In this document: positions 49,797 through 49,805 of the stretch, one piece after another
Position numbering within the stretch: position 1 is the stretch's first letter
How the letters are laid out: every line of letters starts with the position of its first letter
From: an uncultured Selenomonadales bacterium
Lineage (GTDB): Bacteria > Bacillota > Negativicutes > Selenomonadales > Selenomonadaceae
Direction: 5' to 3'
Length of the DNA: 49,805 bases
NCBI GenBank assembly: GCA_937877655.1
Contig: CALFJC010000154.1
Coordinates: 1-49,805, forward strand
The notes under the pieces: model-generated
Databases searched by the model: none
Seen by the model: only the letters and a program-made list of their open reading frames with translations
Told to the model about the DNA's origin: nothing
Made by a program: the position numbers and the translations under genes

Positions 49797-49805
49797 AATC
49801 AGCTC

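Overview
The window looks like the chromosome of an anaerobic bacterium of the Bacillota, most plausibly Negativicutes (Selenomonadales/Acidaminococcales type). Pointers are strong AGGAGG-type ribosome sites with frequent TTG starts, a PPi-type phosphofructokinase, a fused 2-hydroxyacyl-CoA dehydratase activase, a BspA-like leucine-rich repeat protein, RTX-like repeats and moderate GC. The taxonomic placement is inference. No tRNA, rRNA or CRISPR array was seen.

Layout. 1-4450 (minus): edge-truncated RTX-like surface protein behind a promoter whose spacer holds an 11-bp G tract, an Uma2-type nuclease, and phosphofructokinase. 4644-11394 (plus): LRR protein, then an operon of LCP ligase, YrbL-like kinase-fold protein, membrane protein and a tubulin-superfamily protein. 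11496-16122 (plus): GntP permease, an SHMT-like protein without its PLP lysine, and formate-THF ligase (fhs). 16174-20039 (plus): accessory island made of an Mrr-like protein, a frameshifted coiled-coil gene, two tandem FtsZ homologues that have lost the GTP signature loop, and a short relative of the Mrr-like protein. 20138-25741 (minus): LysR, flavodoxin, two decayed genes, SDR, aldo/keto reductase and gltX. 25904-26254: a small IS605-like element with no protein, apparently an RNA. 26271-30551: LysR/flavin reductase, ubiD, tatC/tatA. 30650-36611 (plus): EamA transporter with a duplicated tail, beta-CASP nuclease, and a GrpE-like/Hsp70-like chaperone pair. 36690-37933: TnpB element with its guide-RNA end. 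37983-44433: frameshifted Tad-like gene and the large activase. 44491-49621 (minus): DUF2971 protein, cbiE with two extra copies of its tail, cyclase, and an orphan type III methyltransferase.

The accessory content is the main interest. The 16-20 kb island sits behind a duplicated copy of the fhs 3' end, terminator and promoter, and combines a restriction-like protein with GTPase-dead FtsZ paralogues, which suggests a defence or division-arrest module. Reading frames are broken at short homopolymers in at least three genes (near 17570, 22329-22335 and 38859-38865). Together with the poly-G promoter this means either slippage-driven variation or assembly error, to be settled from reads. Tails of genes are duplicated in tandem three times (fhs, EamA, cbiE). 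The octamer CCGCGCAG occurs about 38 times on the two strands, far above expectation, and is almost absent from the accessory blocks.
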